From Ensifer sp. USDA 6670 (GTDB taxonomy: Bacteria; Pseudomonadota; Alphaproteobacteria; Rhizobiales; Rhizobiaceae), in assembly GCA_000421085.1 (NCBI GenBank), contig ATWE01000031.1:1-37774 (forward strand): a DNA stretch of 37,774 bases, given 5' to 3'. Position numbers and translations under genes: made by a program. A model generated the notes under the pieces. The model saw only the letters and a list, made by a program, of their open reading frames with translations, ran no database searches and had not been told where the DNA came from. Below, piece after piece: positions 1 through 8,966 of this stretch (position 1 is the stretch's first letter; every line of letters begins with the position of its first letter).

Positions 1-2
1 AG

Positions 3-119
3 AGCAACGGCTACCAGAAGCGTGGCCGCAAGCCCGGCCGGCGGACGGACTTCATGAATGATCCGGAGGTCATTGCCAAAAGGCAGAAGGCGCTAGCGCG
101 CATGGAGGCAGCGGAATGA
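3..119 (+). CDS. C-terminal end of an unidentified basic protein (partial)
   Basis: An open frame runs in from the left edge and ends at TGA 117-119, giving 38 residues. The visible tail is strongly basic (GYQKRGRKPGRR), then has an acidic-basic helix-like stretch ending KALARMEAAE. The start and most of the gene lie outside the window, so no family is assigned. The tail could belong to a small DNA-associated protein, but that is a guess from charge alone. Confidence 0.45.
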   Translation, partial: SNGYQKRGRKPGRRTDFMNDPEVIAKRQKALARMEAAE

Positions 120-284
120 ACCGCTGGCACCCATAGTCTCAAAGCTAAAGCCAAAAGGGTTGTCCCTCACCCGCCCCCGCTCCTCCCTCGCAACCCGGCC
201 CAGCCGGTCGGATCGGGGGCTGACCGCCAGCGCCAGCGGAGATGCTGAGTGTCGCATTTCTAACTGGCTGGCGACGTCGCGCCT

Positions 285-566
285 CTAATCAGCTTTGACA
301 GTTATATCATTACGATCCGCTTCCGGGACCATTGGCAAATCGCCTCGGCCGACGCGATCGAAAACCGCCATATTGCTACGGTATCGCATCCAATCGCGCA
401 CAAGCTTTCGCTGCGCAGCCTCTTCGTGGTAATCCCGCTGGAGATCATGGGCGGATCGGGATCGTTCTGTGAAAATTGAGGACCTAGTCCTATTCTTGTC
501 GTTTACGAGCGCGGAAGGTTTCGCAGCCCGACCAACGAACTGAATTCGTGAACGCGAACGTATCAA
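285..566 (-). CDS. small hypothetical protein, doubtful
   Basis: This 93-codon frame encodes a charged, probably helical protein (segments such as QRDYHEEAAQRKLVRDWMRY). Its composition is more protein-like than the other frames here. The first 20 residues look poor (MIRSRSRIQFVGRAAK), no good ribosome-binding site is visible, and the true start may be internal and non-ATG. I recognise no family. It lies between a partial gene end and a LysR remnant, so it could itself be debris. The stretch 120-284 holds nothing that I can identify. Confidence 0.25.
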   Translation of the reverse strand: MIRSRSRIQFVGRAAKPSALVNDKNRTRSSIFTERSRSAHDLQRDYHEEAAQRKLVRDWMRYRSNMAVFDRVGRGDLPMVPEADRNDITVKAD

Positions 567-587
567 TGACCGCTACCCGATCACGCT

Positions 588-824
588 TTAGCCCTCCTTT
601 TGCGGAGAGCGACGAGTTGCCTTCTTTGCATCCGCGCCCGACAACTGTGGCAGGGGCGGGCGCTGATTTGCCGCAAGTTCCCGTGGCACCCAGGCGGCGA
701 CCGCCTCGATGAAAGCGCGCACTTGCGGCGGCAGGAATGCGCGTTCGGGATAGACCAGCGCGATCTGCATTTCGGCGCCGACGACGCCGGCAAGAACCTG
801 CACCACGACAAGCCGCAGACGGAT
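588..824 (-). pseudogene. LysR-family regulator, C-terminal fragment
   Basis: The minus-strand translation contains the typical end of a LysR effector-binding domain: a VLAGVV-like strand, then MQIALVYPERAFLPPQVRAF and the closing helix IEAVAAWVPREL. This is the pattern in which a conserved LVYP strand is followed by LPxxVRAFI. The helix-turn-helix domain and most of the effector domain are absent. Upstream of the fragment (higher coordinates) the sequence runs straight into the end of the histidine kinase at 893. I read it as the 3' remnant of a LysR gene cut by recombination. No start codon belongs to it and expression is unlikely. Confidence 0.6.
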
Positions 825-892
825 AGCTTGAAGCTGCTGCCTGACTATTATCATTGAACTGGAAGATCGTGTGATCCGTCGCACAGGACGCT

Positions 893-3217
893 TTACTGAG
901 GACCGTCACTGTTGGTCTTGGTGCTAGCGCTTGTTGCGTCGCCAACAGGGATCGAAAAGGCAAATGTCGCGCCATATTGCTCGTTCGGCTCTGCCCATAG
1001 GCGGCCGCTATGGCTCTCCACAATTGCGCGACTAACCGACAGTCCTACCCCCATGCCATTTGTTTTCGTGGTGAAGAACGGGCTGAACAGCTTTTCTGAC
1101 ATAACGGGATCGAAACCAACTCCGGCGTCCTTGACTGCAAGGCGGACATGGTCCGATTTGTCCCGGGCGGTGGAAATTTCCAGGTCTTTTGGACGACCAA
1201 CAACGTCGCTCATCGCCTCGGTGCCATTCTTGATGAAGTTGAAGATCACCTGCTGCAATTGCACGCGGTCACCCCTCACAGCCGGGAGATCTGAGGCGAG
1301 CCTGATCCTGACGTTGACGCTATTCTTTCGCAGATCACTGTGGGCAAACCCGATGACATCCTGGGCAATCGCGTTCAGGTCCACCGCCTCCACGATGGGG
1401 TCACTCTTGTTGTAAAGCGCCCTGATTCTTTCCGTCACATCCGAGGCGCGGTTTGCGTCCCGGATTGTCCGCTTGACCGTTTCCTGTGCGCTCTCCACCT
1501 GCGGCGGATCCATACTTAGCATGTGCAGGCCCGCGCTGGCATTTACCAGGATGCCTGAGAGTGGCTGGCTCAGCTCGTGGGCAATGGCCGCCGTGAGCTG
1601 TCCCATACCCATGACACGCGTCATGTGGGCGAGTTCCGCCTGCGCCTCACGCAGTTCATCCTGTGCGATCTTCCAATCATGTATGTCGACGTTGATCCCA
1701 AACCACTCCACGCTTCCTGCAGCGCCCATAAGAGGATTGCCACGGCATAGAAACCACCGGTATTCACCGTTGAAGCGGCGTAATCGCGCCTCGCACTCTC
1801 CGGGCTGCGAGGTTTCCGCCATTCGCCGCCACATCTCCGTCAGCTCCGGAAGATCGTCCGGATGAACCGCCGACGCCCATCCCCCTTCTCTTGCTTCGTC
1901 CATCGACAGCCCAAGGTAGGTGCGGAAGTGACGATTTGCGAAGCTGCCTCCGCCGCCGGGGAGAGCGGACCAGACCATTCCCGGAATCGTGTCGATGATA
2001 AGCTGCAGTCTCCTCTCGCTGGATGCGATATCTTCCTGCGCGATCTTCCGATCATGGATATCAATCAGGCTACCGTACCACATGAGGATGTTGCTATCGT
2101 CATCGAGCATCGGAAGTGCCCTGACATCAGCCCAGCGGTAATCCTCATCCACGCGGCGGCGGTACAAGACCTCGACGTTGTAGGGTTCACCAGTGGCCAC
2201 GGACTGCTGCCACGTACGGATGATCCCGGCAACCTGGTCTGGATGAAGTCCTTCCGCCCACCAAAAGCCGTCCGTAAGGTCGTCGGCTTCTACGCCCATG
2301 AAGTCGAGGCCCTTGTTGTTGAGATATCTGATGGCGCCGTCAGGTGTGGCACTCCAGAGCGCCTGAGGGATGGTTTCGGTAAGCTGGCGCAGGTGGAACT
2401 CGCTCGCTTTTAGGCCTTCCACTGCACGCTTTCGGTCTTCGATATCGACATTCAACCCGTACCAGCGAACAACGGTTCCATCTGAGTCCAGCAGCGGATT
2501 GGTTCGGAATAGGAACCAACGGTATTCGCCATCGAAACGACGCAGCCTTGCCTCGGCCTCGCCTCCCCGCCGCGAAGACAACATTCGACCCCATGCCTCT
2601 ACGAGTCCGTCGATGTCGTCGGGATGGACTGCGACAGTCCAGCCGATACCACGAAGGCTGTCGGCGTCGTGACCAACGTACCTCAGGTAATGGCCATTAA
2701 AATACTCCGCCGAACCGTCGGGAGCGGCCGACCAAGCTAGGCCGGGAATCGAATCTACCACTTCAGTAAGATCGGCTTCGCGAGCCGGGTAAGCCCTATC
2801 AACGCGCCCTGCGACCGCTTGCCCGTGCTCCAGTCCGATCGTCGCCTGCAGCACAGCTTGCGACAGAACCAGGCGTTCCGCATCGGTCGGAAAGCCCGAG
2901 CGCCGACAGCCAATGACCAACAGGCCTCTTGCCTCTCCCCCGCCAAGTGGCGTGAAAAAAAGGGGTATCGTAGTTCCAGCGACGATCAATTCATCGGCAT
3001 AAATGGCAGTGTCGAGAGACCGTGCCTGTTTCAAGCTGGCCTGAACGTCGCTTGCCCTGAGGTCTGGCGAACTTCGTACCATCTCGAAATCATCGCCGCG
3101 AGCGGCGCGATCGAGGATTACACCCGCAAAATCTACTTTCAATCCACGAAGCAGCGCGCCGAGCAGCGCCTCAACAACAAGGATTTCATAGTCCATGTGA
3201 GATGGAATTCCCGACAT
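893..3217 (-). CDS. multi-PAS sensor histidine kinase (HK1), orphan
   Basis: Predicted cytosolic sensor kinase of 774 residues with no membrane segment. In order: a degenerate GAF-like region (about 10-135), three PAS domains with PAC-type ends (about 150-265, 272-393 and 403-515; DIEDRK, DIHDRK and DIHDWK close them), a HisKA dimerisation helix with phospho-acceptor His547 in AIAHELSQPL, and a HATPase domain with N box (QVIFNFIKNGTEAM), G1 (DAGVGF), F box (FSPFFTTK) and G2 (GMGVGLS). This transmitter type is FixL/NodV-like. The start is uncertain: ATG 3217 and ATG 3196 both lack a good Shine-Dalgarno sequence, and a TTG further upstream is less likely. No response regulator is adjacent, so it must signal to a regulator elsewhere, possibly the FixJ-type protein at 9123 (inference). 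Confidence 0.9.
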   Translation of the reverse strand: MSGIPSHMDYEILVVEALLGALLRGLKVDFAGVILDRAARGDDFEMVRSSPDLRASDVQASLKQARSLDTAIYADELIVAGTTIPLFFTPLGGGEARGLLVIGCRRSGFPTDAERLVLSQAVLQATIGLEHGQAVAGRVDRAYPAREADLTEVVDSIPGLAWSAAPDGSAEYFNGHYLRYVGHDADSLRGIGWTVAVHPDDIDGLVEAWGRMLSSRRGGEAEARLRRFDGEYRWFLFRTNPLLDSDGTVVRWYGLNVDIEDRKRAVEGLKASEFHLRQLTETIPQALWSATPDGAIRYLNNKGLDFMGVEADDLTDGFWWAEGLHPDQVAGIIRTWQQSVATGEPYNVEVLYRRRVDEDYRWADVRALPMLDDDSNILMWYGSLIDIHDRKIAQEDIASSERRLQLIIDTIPGMVWSALPGGGGSFANRHFRTYLGLSMDEAREGGWASAVHPDDLPELTEMWRRMAETSQPGECEARLRRFNGEYRWFLCRGNPLMGAAGSVEWFGINVDIHDWKIAQDELREAQAELAHMTRVMGMGQLTAAIAHELSQPLSGILVNASAGLHMLSMDPPQVESAQETVKRTIRDANRASDVTERIRALYNKSDPIVEAVDLNAIAQDVIGFAHSDLRKNSVNVRIRLASDLPAVRGDRVQLQQVIFNFIKNGTEAMSDVVGRPKDLEISTARDKSDHVRLAVKDAGVGFDPVMSEKLFSPFFTTKTNGMGVGLSVSRAIVESHSGRLWAEPNEQYGATFAFSIPVGDATSASTKTNSDGPQ

Positions 3218-3947
3218 AGGTGGCCCGCTGCATGCCCCGGCATCCCAACAGCGTATAATATCGTGCGCCCCAAACACCAGCAAATTTCGAACACGCCATT
3301 ATCGACATCGGCAGAGCATTTTTGAGCCGACCTTGCCACAGACAGTCCAACCCTCGAAAGGAAGCCGCGGTAGCCCGGCTTCGCGCGCCAGCTTCACCAA
3401 AACGTCATCGATACCATTGGGTCATTGCAGCAGTTCTGGATCCCCAATTAACTCTATGCAACTGCCTTATTGAGTGAGGGTCCGATGAAAACCTCTGAAC
3501 CTGGAACGACGCGAACTATGGCATCGAATAAATCAACCGCAACATGTCTACGCCTCCTTCGCGCTGCCAACTCGAACAATCCGAGTGGGCGTCTGGACAG
3601 ACCGTGCGGGAACAATGGCCACAGCGAACCAAGTGAGGGTGAATGTACAACGTCGGCAATCCCCTCGCTGATACTTTTCGGTCCAGCGCTACTCTCTCCT
3701 TTGCCGCACTAGCCACTACGGCGGAACCCGTGTGGCCCAAAATCATCAGAGAGCTCGCGACCAGCGCCCTAACGGGGTTTGGCCTATAGGATTTCGCGGA
3801 ATTACCCTGAAATGAACGCGGTAATGTCGCGTTCTCATTTCGATCGGCAATCGGACACACCCCTCATATAAAAGGGTGCCCGTGGTGGTGAAACGGGTTG
3901 TCCTGCTTCCTATATCAAGCCTCGAATCCAATAGGGAAAATTCCACT
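3218..3947. other. 730-bp intergenic region between divergent HK1 and aldehyde dehydrogenase
   Basis: I see no convincing gene here. Open frames in this stretch have cysteine- and serine-rich, low-complexity translations without recognisable motifs. It holds one weak copy of the regional 18-bp element (3410-3427). The length is unusual compared with the 150-300 bp gaps of the neighbouring divergent pairs, so a decayed gene may be hidden here. Confidence 0.4.
3410..3427 (+). promoter_or_regulatory. weak copy of the regional 18-bp element
   Basis: The sequence GATACCATTGGGTCATTG matches RAYACCWWNGKNCAATRG with three mismatches, all in the CAATRG end. It points toward the aldehyde dehydrogenase but sits about 520 bp from its start, much further than the other copies. 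It may be a decayed site or chance. Confidence 0.3.
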
Positions 3948-5471
3948 ATGACCATGAATGGTAACCTGCTCATCGCAGGATCGGAAAGACGCGGCAGCAA
4001 TGGCAATTTTCACGGAATTGCGGCTGCTACTGGAGAGCCTCTTCCCGTCTCGTTCGGCGGCGCAACCTCTGAGGACGTCGAGTATGCTGCAAGCCAGGCA
4101 TGGGATGCCTTCAGCGTTTATCGGGAGACCGAGCTCGATCGCCGAGCGGAATTTTTGGACACCATCGCAGAAGAGGTCGAGAGCATTGGTGACGACCTTA
4201 TCGTGAGAGCGATGGCTGAGACGGGCCTTTCGCGCGCAAGGCTGGAAGGTGAACGCGCCCGAACCCTTGGACAACTTCGGCTGTTCGCAAGGGAAGTCCG
4301 TGACGGGCGCTTCCAGGAACTGCGGTTCGATCGCGCGGACCCGAGCCGCAAACCCTTGCCTAAACCGGATCTCCGGTTGAGAAACGTTCCGCTCGGCCCG
4401 GTGGCGGTATTCGGCGCCTCCAACTTTCCCCTCGCCTTCTCGGTCGCCGGCGGCGATACGGCCTCCGCTCTGGCGGCTGGCTGTCCGGTCGTCGTCAAGG
4501 CGCATTCGGCACATCCCGGAACCTCGGAACTCGTCGGTCGAGCAGTCCAACGCGCAGTCGCGCGTGCTGGCCTGCATCCGGGAACCTTCTGCTTGCTTTT
4601 CGACACAGGATTTGAGGTCGGTCAGAAACTGGTGGCCGATCCAAGGATTCGCGCGGTCGGCTTTACTGGCTCCCGCCGAGGCGGAACGGCGCTGATGGAG
4701 ATAGCTTCGAGGCGGAAGCAGCCAATCCCCGTTTATGCGGAGATGAGCAGTATCAATCCGGTCATCCTGTTTCCGGGAGCGCTCAAGAAACGTGCAGTCG
4801 ATATCGCGTCAACCTTCGTGGAGTCTCTTGTTCTTGGCGCGGGGCAGTTCTGTACCAACCCCGGTCTATTGCTGGCGGTGGACGGAGAAGGACTGGACGT
4901 TTTCGTCGACACTGCGGCGAAGTTGCTTCCGCAGATCGACGCGCAGGCGATGCTGACCCCGTCGATCGCAAAGGCATACTGCGATGGAGTTGCCAAACTG
5001 AAAGCGCATGCGGAAGTGCGGGCAGTCGCCTCCGGAAAGGCCGGAAGCCAGTTCGAAGGAACAGCAGCTCTGTTCGAGACGTCCGCAGATGCATTCCTCG
5101 CTTATCATGAGCTTCAAGACGAGGTATTCGGCGCTGCGGGTCTTGTTGTCCGCTGCAAGGACCTTAAACAGCTTGAGCAGGTCCTTGATGCCCTGGACGG
5201 GCAACTCACGATCGCGCTTCAGATCAGCGAGGAGGATGAGTCCTTGGCTCGCGGCTTGGTGCCGAAGCTGGAGCTACTTGCCGGGCGACTTCTGGTCAAC
5301 GGGTTCGGTACGGGTGTCGAGGTTTCACCAGCTATGGTTCATGGAGGTCCGTATCCAGCAACGGCGGACGGAAGGTCGACCTCCGTCGGCACCCTGTCTA
5401 TCTACCGCTTCTTGAGGCCCGTGTCGTACCAGGATTTCGCCGTGGCACTTCTGCCTGCAGCTCTTCGCTAA
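3948..5471 (+). CDS. aldehyde dehydrogenase, alpha-ketoglutarate-semialdehyde dehydrogenase type
   Basis: NAD(P)-dependent oxidation of an aldehyde to an acid. The sequence belongs to the subgroup that oxidises 2,5-dioxovalerate (alpha-ketoglutaric semialdehyde) at the end of pentose, hexarate and hydroxyproline degradation. The 507-residue length fits that family. Visible features are the catalytic Asn159 in [11 protein letters not shown], the family-typical EMSSINPV with Glu265 in place of the classic ELGG, and nucleophile Cys302 in [13 protein letters not shown] 3948 is preferred over an upstream in-frame GTG (3876) because AGGGA lies 10 nt before it. It stands alone, divergent from HK1. 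No other sugar-acid gene is nearby, so a general aldehyde-detoxifying role in this cluster is also possible. The substrate is inferred from subgroup motifs only. Confidence 0.88.
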   Translation: MTMNGNLLIAGSERRGSNGNFHGIAAATGEPLPVSFGGATSEDVEYAASQAWDAFSVYRETELDRRAEFLDTIAEEVESIGDDLIVRAMAETGLSRARLEGERARTLGQLRLFAREVRDGRFQELRFDRADPSRKPLPKPDLRLRNVPLGPVAVFGASNFPLAFSVAGGDTASALAAGCPVVVKAHSAHPGTSELVGRAVQRAVARAGLHPGTFCLLFDTGFEVGQKLVADPRIRAVGFTGSRRGGTALMEIASRRKQPIPVYAEMSSINPVILFPGALKKRAVDIASTFVESLVLGAGQFCTNPGLLLAVDGEGLDVFVDTAAKLLPQIDAQAMLTPSIAKAYCDGVAKLKAHAEVRAVASGKAGSQFEGTAALFETSADAFLAYHELQDEVFGAAGLVVRCKDLKQLEQVLDALDGQLTIALQISEEDESLARGLVPKLELLAGRLLVNGFGTGVEVSPAMVHGGPYPATADGRSTSVGTLSIYRFLRPVSYQDFAVALLPAALR

Positions 5472-5728
5472 TTTGCCAGCACCGCGGCTGGCCGTCTCGA
5501 TTTGCAGGCGGCCAGCCTAGCACCATTTCTCAAAAAGCCGCGCCTGAGCTCGTCCTCGCTGCCTAATCCGCTCTGATAGAGGCTGACAAGGTACCGAGCG
5601 GCATCCTCGGCAATATCACCTTGTCTGTCGCATCGGCGAAGAGAGCAGTATTCGCGGAGAAGACCGCGCATCATCGAGATTTCTTCGGCGCCGAGCGGCC
5701 GCCCACCTGCTGAAAACCCATCACGCAT
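5468..5728 (-). CDS. small hypothetical protein
   Basis: An 86-residue soluble protein, convergent with the aldehyde dehydrogenase, with stop codons 4 nt apart. The middle looks genuinely coded: [16 protein letters not shown], then [17 protein letters not shown], an amphipathic helical pattern seen in small rhizobial proteins. I assign no function. ATG 5728 is preferred over a GTG three codons upstream (5737). Its 5' end overlaps the frame of the next small gene on the same strand. Confidence 0.5.
   Translation of the reverse strand: MRDGFSAGGRPLGAEEISMMRGLLREYCSLRRCDRQGDIAEDAARYLVSLYQSGLGSEDELRRGFLRNGARLAACKSRRPAAVLAN
5486..5517 (+). terminator. probable hairpin terminator after the aldehyde dehydrogenase
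   Basis: A perfect 9-bp inverted repeat (GGCTGGCCG at 5486-5494 and CGGCCAGCC at 5509-5517) with a 14-nt loop lies 15 nt after the stop codon. No T-run follows. It overlaps the 3' end of a minus-strand reading frame, so it may serve convergent transcription or simply be part of that gene. Confidence 0.4.
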
Positions 5729-5961
5729 TTGCGCCACCCAACCCGTGTTACGTTGGATCGATCGATCTGCATGTGGTTCCGCACTTCGCGACCGCCCCTT
5801 TGGGTCGGGCTATTTGCGCCTGCCGAGACTCCGGGAACCCAAACACGCGCGGCTTGCGTCGGCTCCCTCACTGGCACCAACACAACAATCAGAGCAGCAA
5901 TCACGACCAGGATCACGAAACCGGGGGACAAGAAACCCGAGGGTCTGTAGTCATGCGACAT
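5671..5961 (-). CDS. small single-pass membrane protein, hypothetical
   Basis: The start is ATG 5961, chosen because AGGAG sits 6 nt before it. An in-frame ATG six nt upstream is too close to that site. The N-terminus is MSHDYRPSGFLSPGF, followed by one strong membrane helix VILVVIAALIVVLVPV (about residues 16-31) and a polar tail. The last third looks less like coding sequence, so the natural end may be earlier or shifted. It is transcribed divergently from the Tat hydrolase at 6185, and an 18-bp element faces it 68 bp upstream. Confidence 0.45.
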   Translation of the reverse strand: MSHDYRPSGFLSPGFVILVVIAALIVVLVPVREPTQAARVWVPGVSAGANSPTQRGGREVRNHMQIDRSNVTRVGWRKCVMGFQQVGGRSAPKKSR

Positions 5962-6029
5962 CGTCATCTCCTAACCGTACGTTTGAACGCCGCCATTGAG
6001 AATGAGTAAGTCGAATGCCGTCTCGTCCG

Positions 6030-6047
6030 GCATTGCACATAGGTATC
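6030..6047 (-). promoter_or_regulatory. regional 18-bp element facing the small membrane gene
   Basis: Read toward the minus-strand gene it is GATACCTATGTGCAATGC, one mismatch to RAYACCWWNGKNCAATRG. Just upstream it extends into a near-perfect dyad, GGTGTCGGCGATACC. It lies 68 bp from the ATG at 5961 and pairs with the opposite-facing copy at 6068. Confidence 0.6.
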
Positions 6048-6067
6048 GCCGACACCTTCGTATGCCC

Positions 6068-6085
6068 AACACCTTGGTTCAGTAG
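6068..6085 (+). promoter_or_regulatory. regional 18-bp element facing the Tat hydrolase
   Basis: AACACCTTGGTTCAGTAG matches the element with one mismatch. It lies 99 bp before the ATG at 6185. It is the second member of an inverted pair in this divergent intergenic region. Confidence 0.6.
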
Positions 6086-6184
6086 CGGCAAGCGGTCGAT
6101 CCCTCCAATGTCCCAGACGATATCGTGCGTAGACAGCCGCGATCGCACACACGTGCTTTTGCCGTACCCTTGGAGAACACAACC

Positions 6185-7225
6185 ATGAGCAACATCGAGA
6201 TCGCCAATGTGACACGCCGCTCCTTCAGCGGCGCGGCTCTAGGTCTGACCGCGGCCGGACTCCTTGGCGCCATCGCTGGAACTGTTCGCGCAGAGCAGGC
6301 CAGTGGCGGTCAAAAGAACTTCGTTCCTTTGACCGCAAGCGAAACTATCGAGGCCGGCGATCTTAAAGTCGCCTATTCAGCGATCGGCCCGCAGGACGGA
6401 TCCCCCGTGATCCTTCTTCACGGCTGGCCGTACGACATCAACAGTTTCGCCGAAGTTGCGTCGATACTGGCAGCACAAGGGCACCGCGTCATCACCCCGT
6501 TTCTTCGCGGATATGGCGGCACCACGTTTCTCTCGGAGAAGACGAAACGCAATGGGCAGCAGTCAGCGCTCGCGATCGACACCATCAAACTGATGGATGC
6601 CCTCAGAATTGATCGGGCCACCATCGCAGGCTTCGATTGGGGAGCTCGCACCGCTGACATCGTCGCCGTGCTCTGGCCCGAACGGTGCAAGGGCCTGGTT
6701 TCCGTCAGCGGCTATCTGATCGGAAGCCAGGCAGCCGGGAAAAATCCCCTTCCGCCGTCCGCTGAACTGCAATGGTGGTATCAGTACTACTTCGCCACTG
6801 ACAGAGGACGTCAGGGCTACGCGAAATACACGAAGGATTTCGCGAAGCTGATCTGGAAGCTGGCCTCCCCGCGATGGGACTTCGATGATGCCACATTCGA
6901 TCAAAGCGCGGCCGCCTTCCTCAATCCGGGTCATGTCGAGATCGTAACCCATAACTATCGGTGGCGGCTGGGGCTGAGCGACGGAGAGAAGCGGTTCGAC
7001 AAGTACGAGGCAAAGCTCGCCACGGCTCCGGAAATCTCCGTCCCGACGATCACTTTGGAGGGTGACGCCAATGGCGCGCCGCACCCGGAACCGAAGGCAT
7101 ATGCGGGGAAGTTCAGAGGAAGATACGAGCACCGCCAGATATCCGGCGGCATTGGTCACAATCTCCCTCAAGAGGCTCCGACCGCATTCGCGCAGGCGGT
7201 GCTCGACGTCGATACCTGGGCCTAG
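6185..7225 (+). CDS. Tat-exported alpha/beta hydrolase (epoxide hydrolase / dehalogenase type)
   Basis: The 346-residue protein starts at ATG 6185 (GGAG 9 nt upstream). It opens with a twin-arginine signal: TRRSF at 10-14, a hydrophobic stretch, and a probable cleavage after TVRA (about residue 36). The mature part is an alpha/beta hydrolase. It has the oxyanion-hole motif HGWP (79-82), a nucleophile elbow GFDWGA in which the nucleophile is Asp151 (typical of epoxide hydrolases and haloalkane dehalogenases rather than esterases), and the terminal base His325 in GGIGHN. Export to the periplasm in folded form is inferred from the Tat signal. Epoxide or halide substrates are inferred from the Asp nucleophile; the true substrate is unknown. 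It is monocistronic as far as visible. Confidence 0.88.
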   Translation: MSNIEIANVTRRSFSGAALGLTAAGLLGAIAGTVRAEQASGGQKNFVPLTASETIEAGDLKVAYSAIGPQDGSPVILLHGWPYDINSFAEVASILAAQGHRVITPFLRGYGGTTFLSEKTKRNGQQSALAIDTIKLMDALRIDRATIAGFDWGARTADIVAVLWPERCKGLVSVSGYLIGSQAAGKNPLPPSAELQWWYQYYFATDRGRQGYAKYTKDFAKLIWKLASPRWDFDDATFDQSAAAFLNPGHVEIVTHNYRWRLGLSDGEKRFDKYEAKLATAPEISVPTITLEGDANGAPHPEPKAYAGKFRGRYEHRQISGGIGHNLPQEAPTAFAQAVLDVDTWA

Positions 7226-7227
7226 TC

Positions 7228-7577
7228 TCATCGGAAAGGCACGACACTGATCGATCTAAGTCGTGCATGTCCCCCGCGTATCCTCGATAGCTTCTTTGAG
7301 ACGGAGGCAGTCTTCTTCCCCGCCTCCTGAAGCTCATCAACGCTGAACGGCGTACTCACGCCTCCTTGTTGTAATTGATTTCCAGAATGGCTGCGGCTTG
7401 AAGCGCTGCCGGATCCGTCTTGGCGTGGAGATATCCGAGGAGAGAAGTGAAGTTCGTGTCGCACATATCGGCGGATATAAGAACCCCGGTGGAATTCATC
7501 TCGTCTAAATCGACAGCGCCGTCGCCGTTTGTGATCAAGCGCGACGCCGGGCCGGAATATTTGTTGGTTATCTTGAG
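7228..7577 (-). other. coding-like stretch without a clear start (small gene or remnant)
   Basis: Downstream of the NTF2-like gene the minus strand keeps a protein-like pattern in two frames. The first runs about 7577-7356 and contains KYSGPASRLITNGDGAVDLD, then GVLISADMCDTNFTSLLGYL and PAALQAAAILEINYNKEA before TGA. The segment NGDGAVDLDE loosely resembles an EF-hand loop, but without flanking support. This frame has no good start codon. The second frame begins with a GTG overlapping that TGA (GTGA) and encodes about 43 residues (STPFSVDELQEAGKKTASVS). Either these are tiny genes at the end of the DJ-1/NTF2 operon, or one small gene has lost its start. I recognise no family. Confidence 0.3.
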
Positions 7578-7636
7578 CGATCGGCCGGGCGCAGAAAGTC
7601 ATCAGGAGCGGCGATCTGTACCGCCGCTCCTTCGAG

Positions 7637-8101
7637 CTATCGGCCAAATATGAGACGCTGATAACCGCGAAGCATATCAGGGTCTTCGACCGAACCATGG
7701 TGATGGAGCTGTCGCCAGGCATCGCCTTGCCTGACGAACCAGCGCGTCGTTCGAAACGCGATTTCGAGCTTTTCGGCCTCGGTTACGCAAGTCCCGCGTT
7801 CTCTGCCGACAAACAGATGCCAATCGCTTCCTCCCTGACTGGTGAAGTCATGGAAGGTGACATGGACCTTCGCGGGACCGTTGAAGAGCTTGGAATACCC
7901 CTCTTCGATCGCCGCCCAACCGCGCCGGATGCCGCCGATCGGGTTGTCCATGCTCGGGGCGTCGCCTCCGAGCCAGACGGATTCGAGGTCTCGAAGATCG
8001 CCGGCGTTGAAAGCCCGGTAGAATTCGATCAGGGCATCGAGAGGACCGCCGTCTCCGGGCTTGGGCTCGGCACCTTCGATCTCCACGACATGTGTCTTCA
8101 T
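7637..8101 (-). CDS. NTF2-like / SnoaL-like domain protein
   Basis: A 154-residue single-domain cone-shaped fold protein. The N-terminal helix pattern LDALIEFYRAFNAGDLRDLESVW is the usual opening of the family, followed by PSMDNPIGGIRRGWAAIEEGYSKLF and a beta-rich second half ending with WFVRQGDAWRQLHHHGSV. Such proteins act as small-molecule binders, lyases or isomerases; the substrate cannot be told. ATG 8101 is chosen over 8113 because GAGG sits 6 nt before it. It follows the DJ-1/PfpI gene with a 17-nt gap, so the two form an operon. Confidence 0.8.
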   Translation of the reverse strand: MKTHVVEIEGAEPKPGDGGPLDALIEFYRAFNAGDLRDLESVWLGGDAPSMDNPIGGIRRGWAAIEEGYSKLFNGPAKVHVTFHDFTSQGGSDWHLFVGRERGTCVTEAEKLEIAFRTTRWFVRQGDAWRQLHHHGSVEDPDMLRGYQRLIFGR

Positions 8102-8118
8102 TTTCGACCTCATAGAGA

Positions 8119-8793
8119 TCAGAGCAACCCGAGCAGTGATTGCGCTGCCGCGGTCGATGAAGCGGGATTCTGACCCGTGACCAAGCGGCCATCCACGATG
8201 GTGAAGCTTTCCCAGTCCCCTGCCTTCTCATAGTGCCCTCCAAGCGCCTTGAGATCATCTTCGACCAGGAACGGGACTACCTTCGTCAATTGGACCGCTT
8301 CCTCTTCAGAGTTCGTGAAGCCCGTCACGCGCTTGCCCTTGACGAGCGGATGTCCCTGGAACGTCACATGGTGGAAGACGGCCGGCGCATGGCAAACTGC
8401 GGCCACGGGTTTTCCGGAGCCATAGAATTCTTCGATCAGTGAGATCGACTTTCGGTCCTCGACGAGATCCCACATCGGTCCATGCCCGCCGGAATAGAAG
8501 ATCGTGTCGAAATCCTTGGCGTCGACGCTTGCGAGGCGGACCGTGTTGGCGAGAACTGACTGAGCATCCCTGTCGCCCTTGAATCTGGTCATGGCAGCCG
8601 TTTGATTGCCGGGCTCGTCGCTTTTGGGGTCGATCGGTGGTTGTCCGCCCCTCGGCGAAGCGACCGTAATGCTCGCGCCCGCATCCTTGAAAACGTAATA
8701 GGGCGCCGCAAACTCCTCCAGCCAGAACCCGGTTTTCCGGCCTGTATCGCCGAGACGGTCGTGCGAGGTCAACACCATCAGGATCTTGCTCAT
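8119..8793 (-). CDS. DJ-1/PfpI superfamily protein (class I glutamine amidotransferase-like)
   Basis: A 224-residue protein of the Hsp31-like branch. It starts with a beta strand SKILMVLTS, has the acidic residue in FWLEEFAAPY (Glu26/27) and the nucleophile elbow AAVCHAPAVF with Cys134. Members act as glyoxalase III-type or protein/nucleotide deglycase-like enzymes, chaperones or thiol-stress proteins. Which of these applies cannot be read from sequence. ATG 8793 has AGGAG 6 nt upstream. It heads an operon with the NTF2-like gene and is divergent from the FixJ-type regulator, with an 18-bp element facing each gene. A role against reactive carbonyls would fit the neighbouring aldehyde, nitronate and epoxide genes (inference). 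Confidence 0.85.
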   Translation of the reverse strand: MSKILMVLTSHDRLGDTGRKTGFWLEEFAAPYYVFKDAGASITVASPRGGQPPIDPKSDEPGNQTAAMTRFKGDRDAQSVLANTVRLASVDAKDFDTIFYSGGHGPMWDLVEDRKSISLIEEFYGSGKPVAAVCHAPAVFHHVTFQGHPLVKGKRVTGFTNSEEEAVQLTKVVPFLVEDDLKALGGHYEKAGDWESFTIVDGRLVTGQNPASSTAAAQSLLGLL

Positions 8794-8922
8794 CTTTATC
8801 TCCTTGTAATGTTTGAAGACGTTCGGCGCCTTGTCCGGTCCTTGGCGAGCAGAAGCAACTCGGTGACGAGAGACCGCGCGCCCGATCGACCCCTTCACCA
8901 TGCTTAAGAGATCGACTGAGTT

Positions 8923-8940
8923 CCATTGTACGATGGTGTC
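8923..8940 (-). promoter_or_regulatory. regional 18-bp element facing the DJ-1 operon
   Basis: Read toward the DJ-1 gene it is GACACCATCGTACAATGG, a full match to RAYACCWWNGKNCAATRG. It lies 129 bp from the ATG at 8793. Confidence 0.7.
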
Positions 8941-8966
8941 GCCGGCGAGAGGCCGCGACCTCCGCC

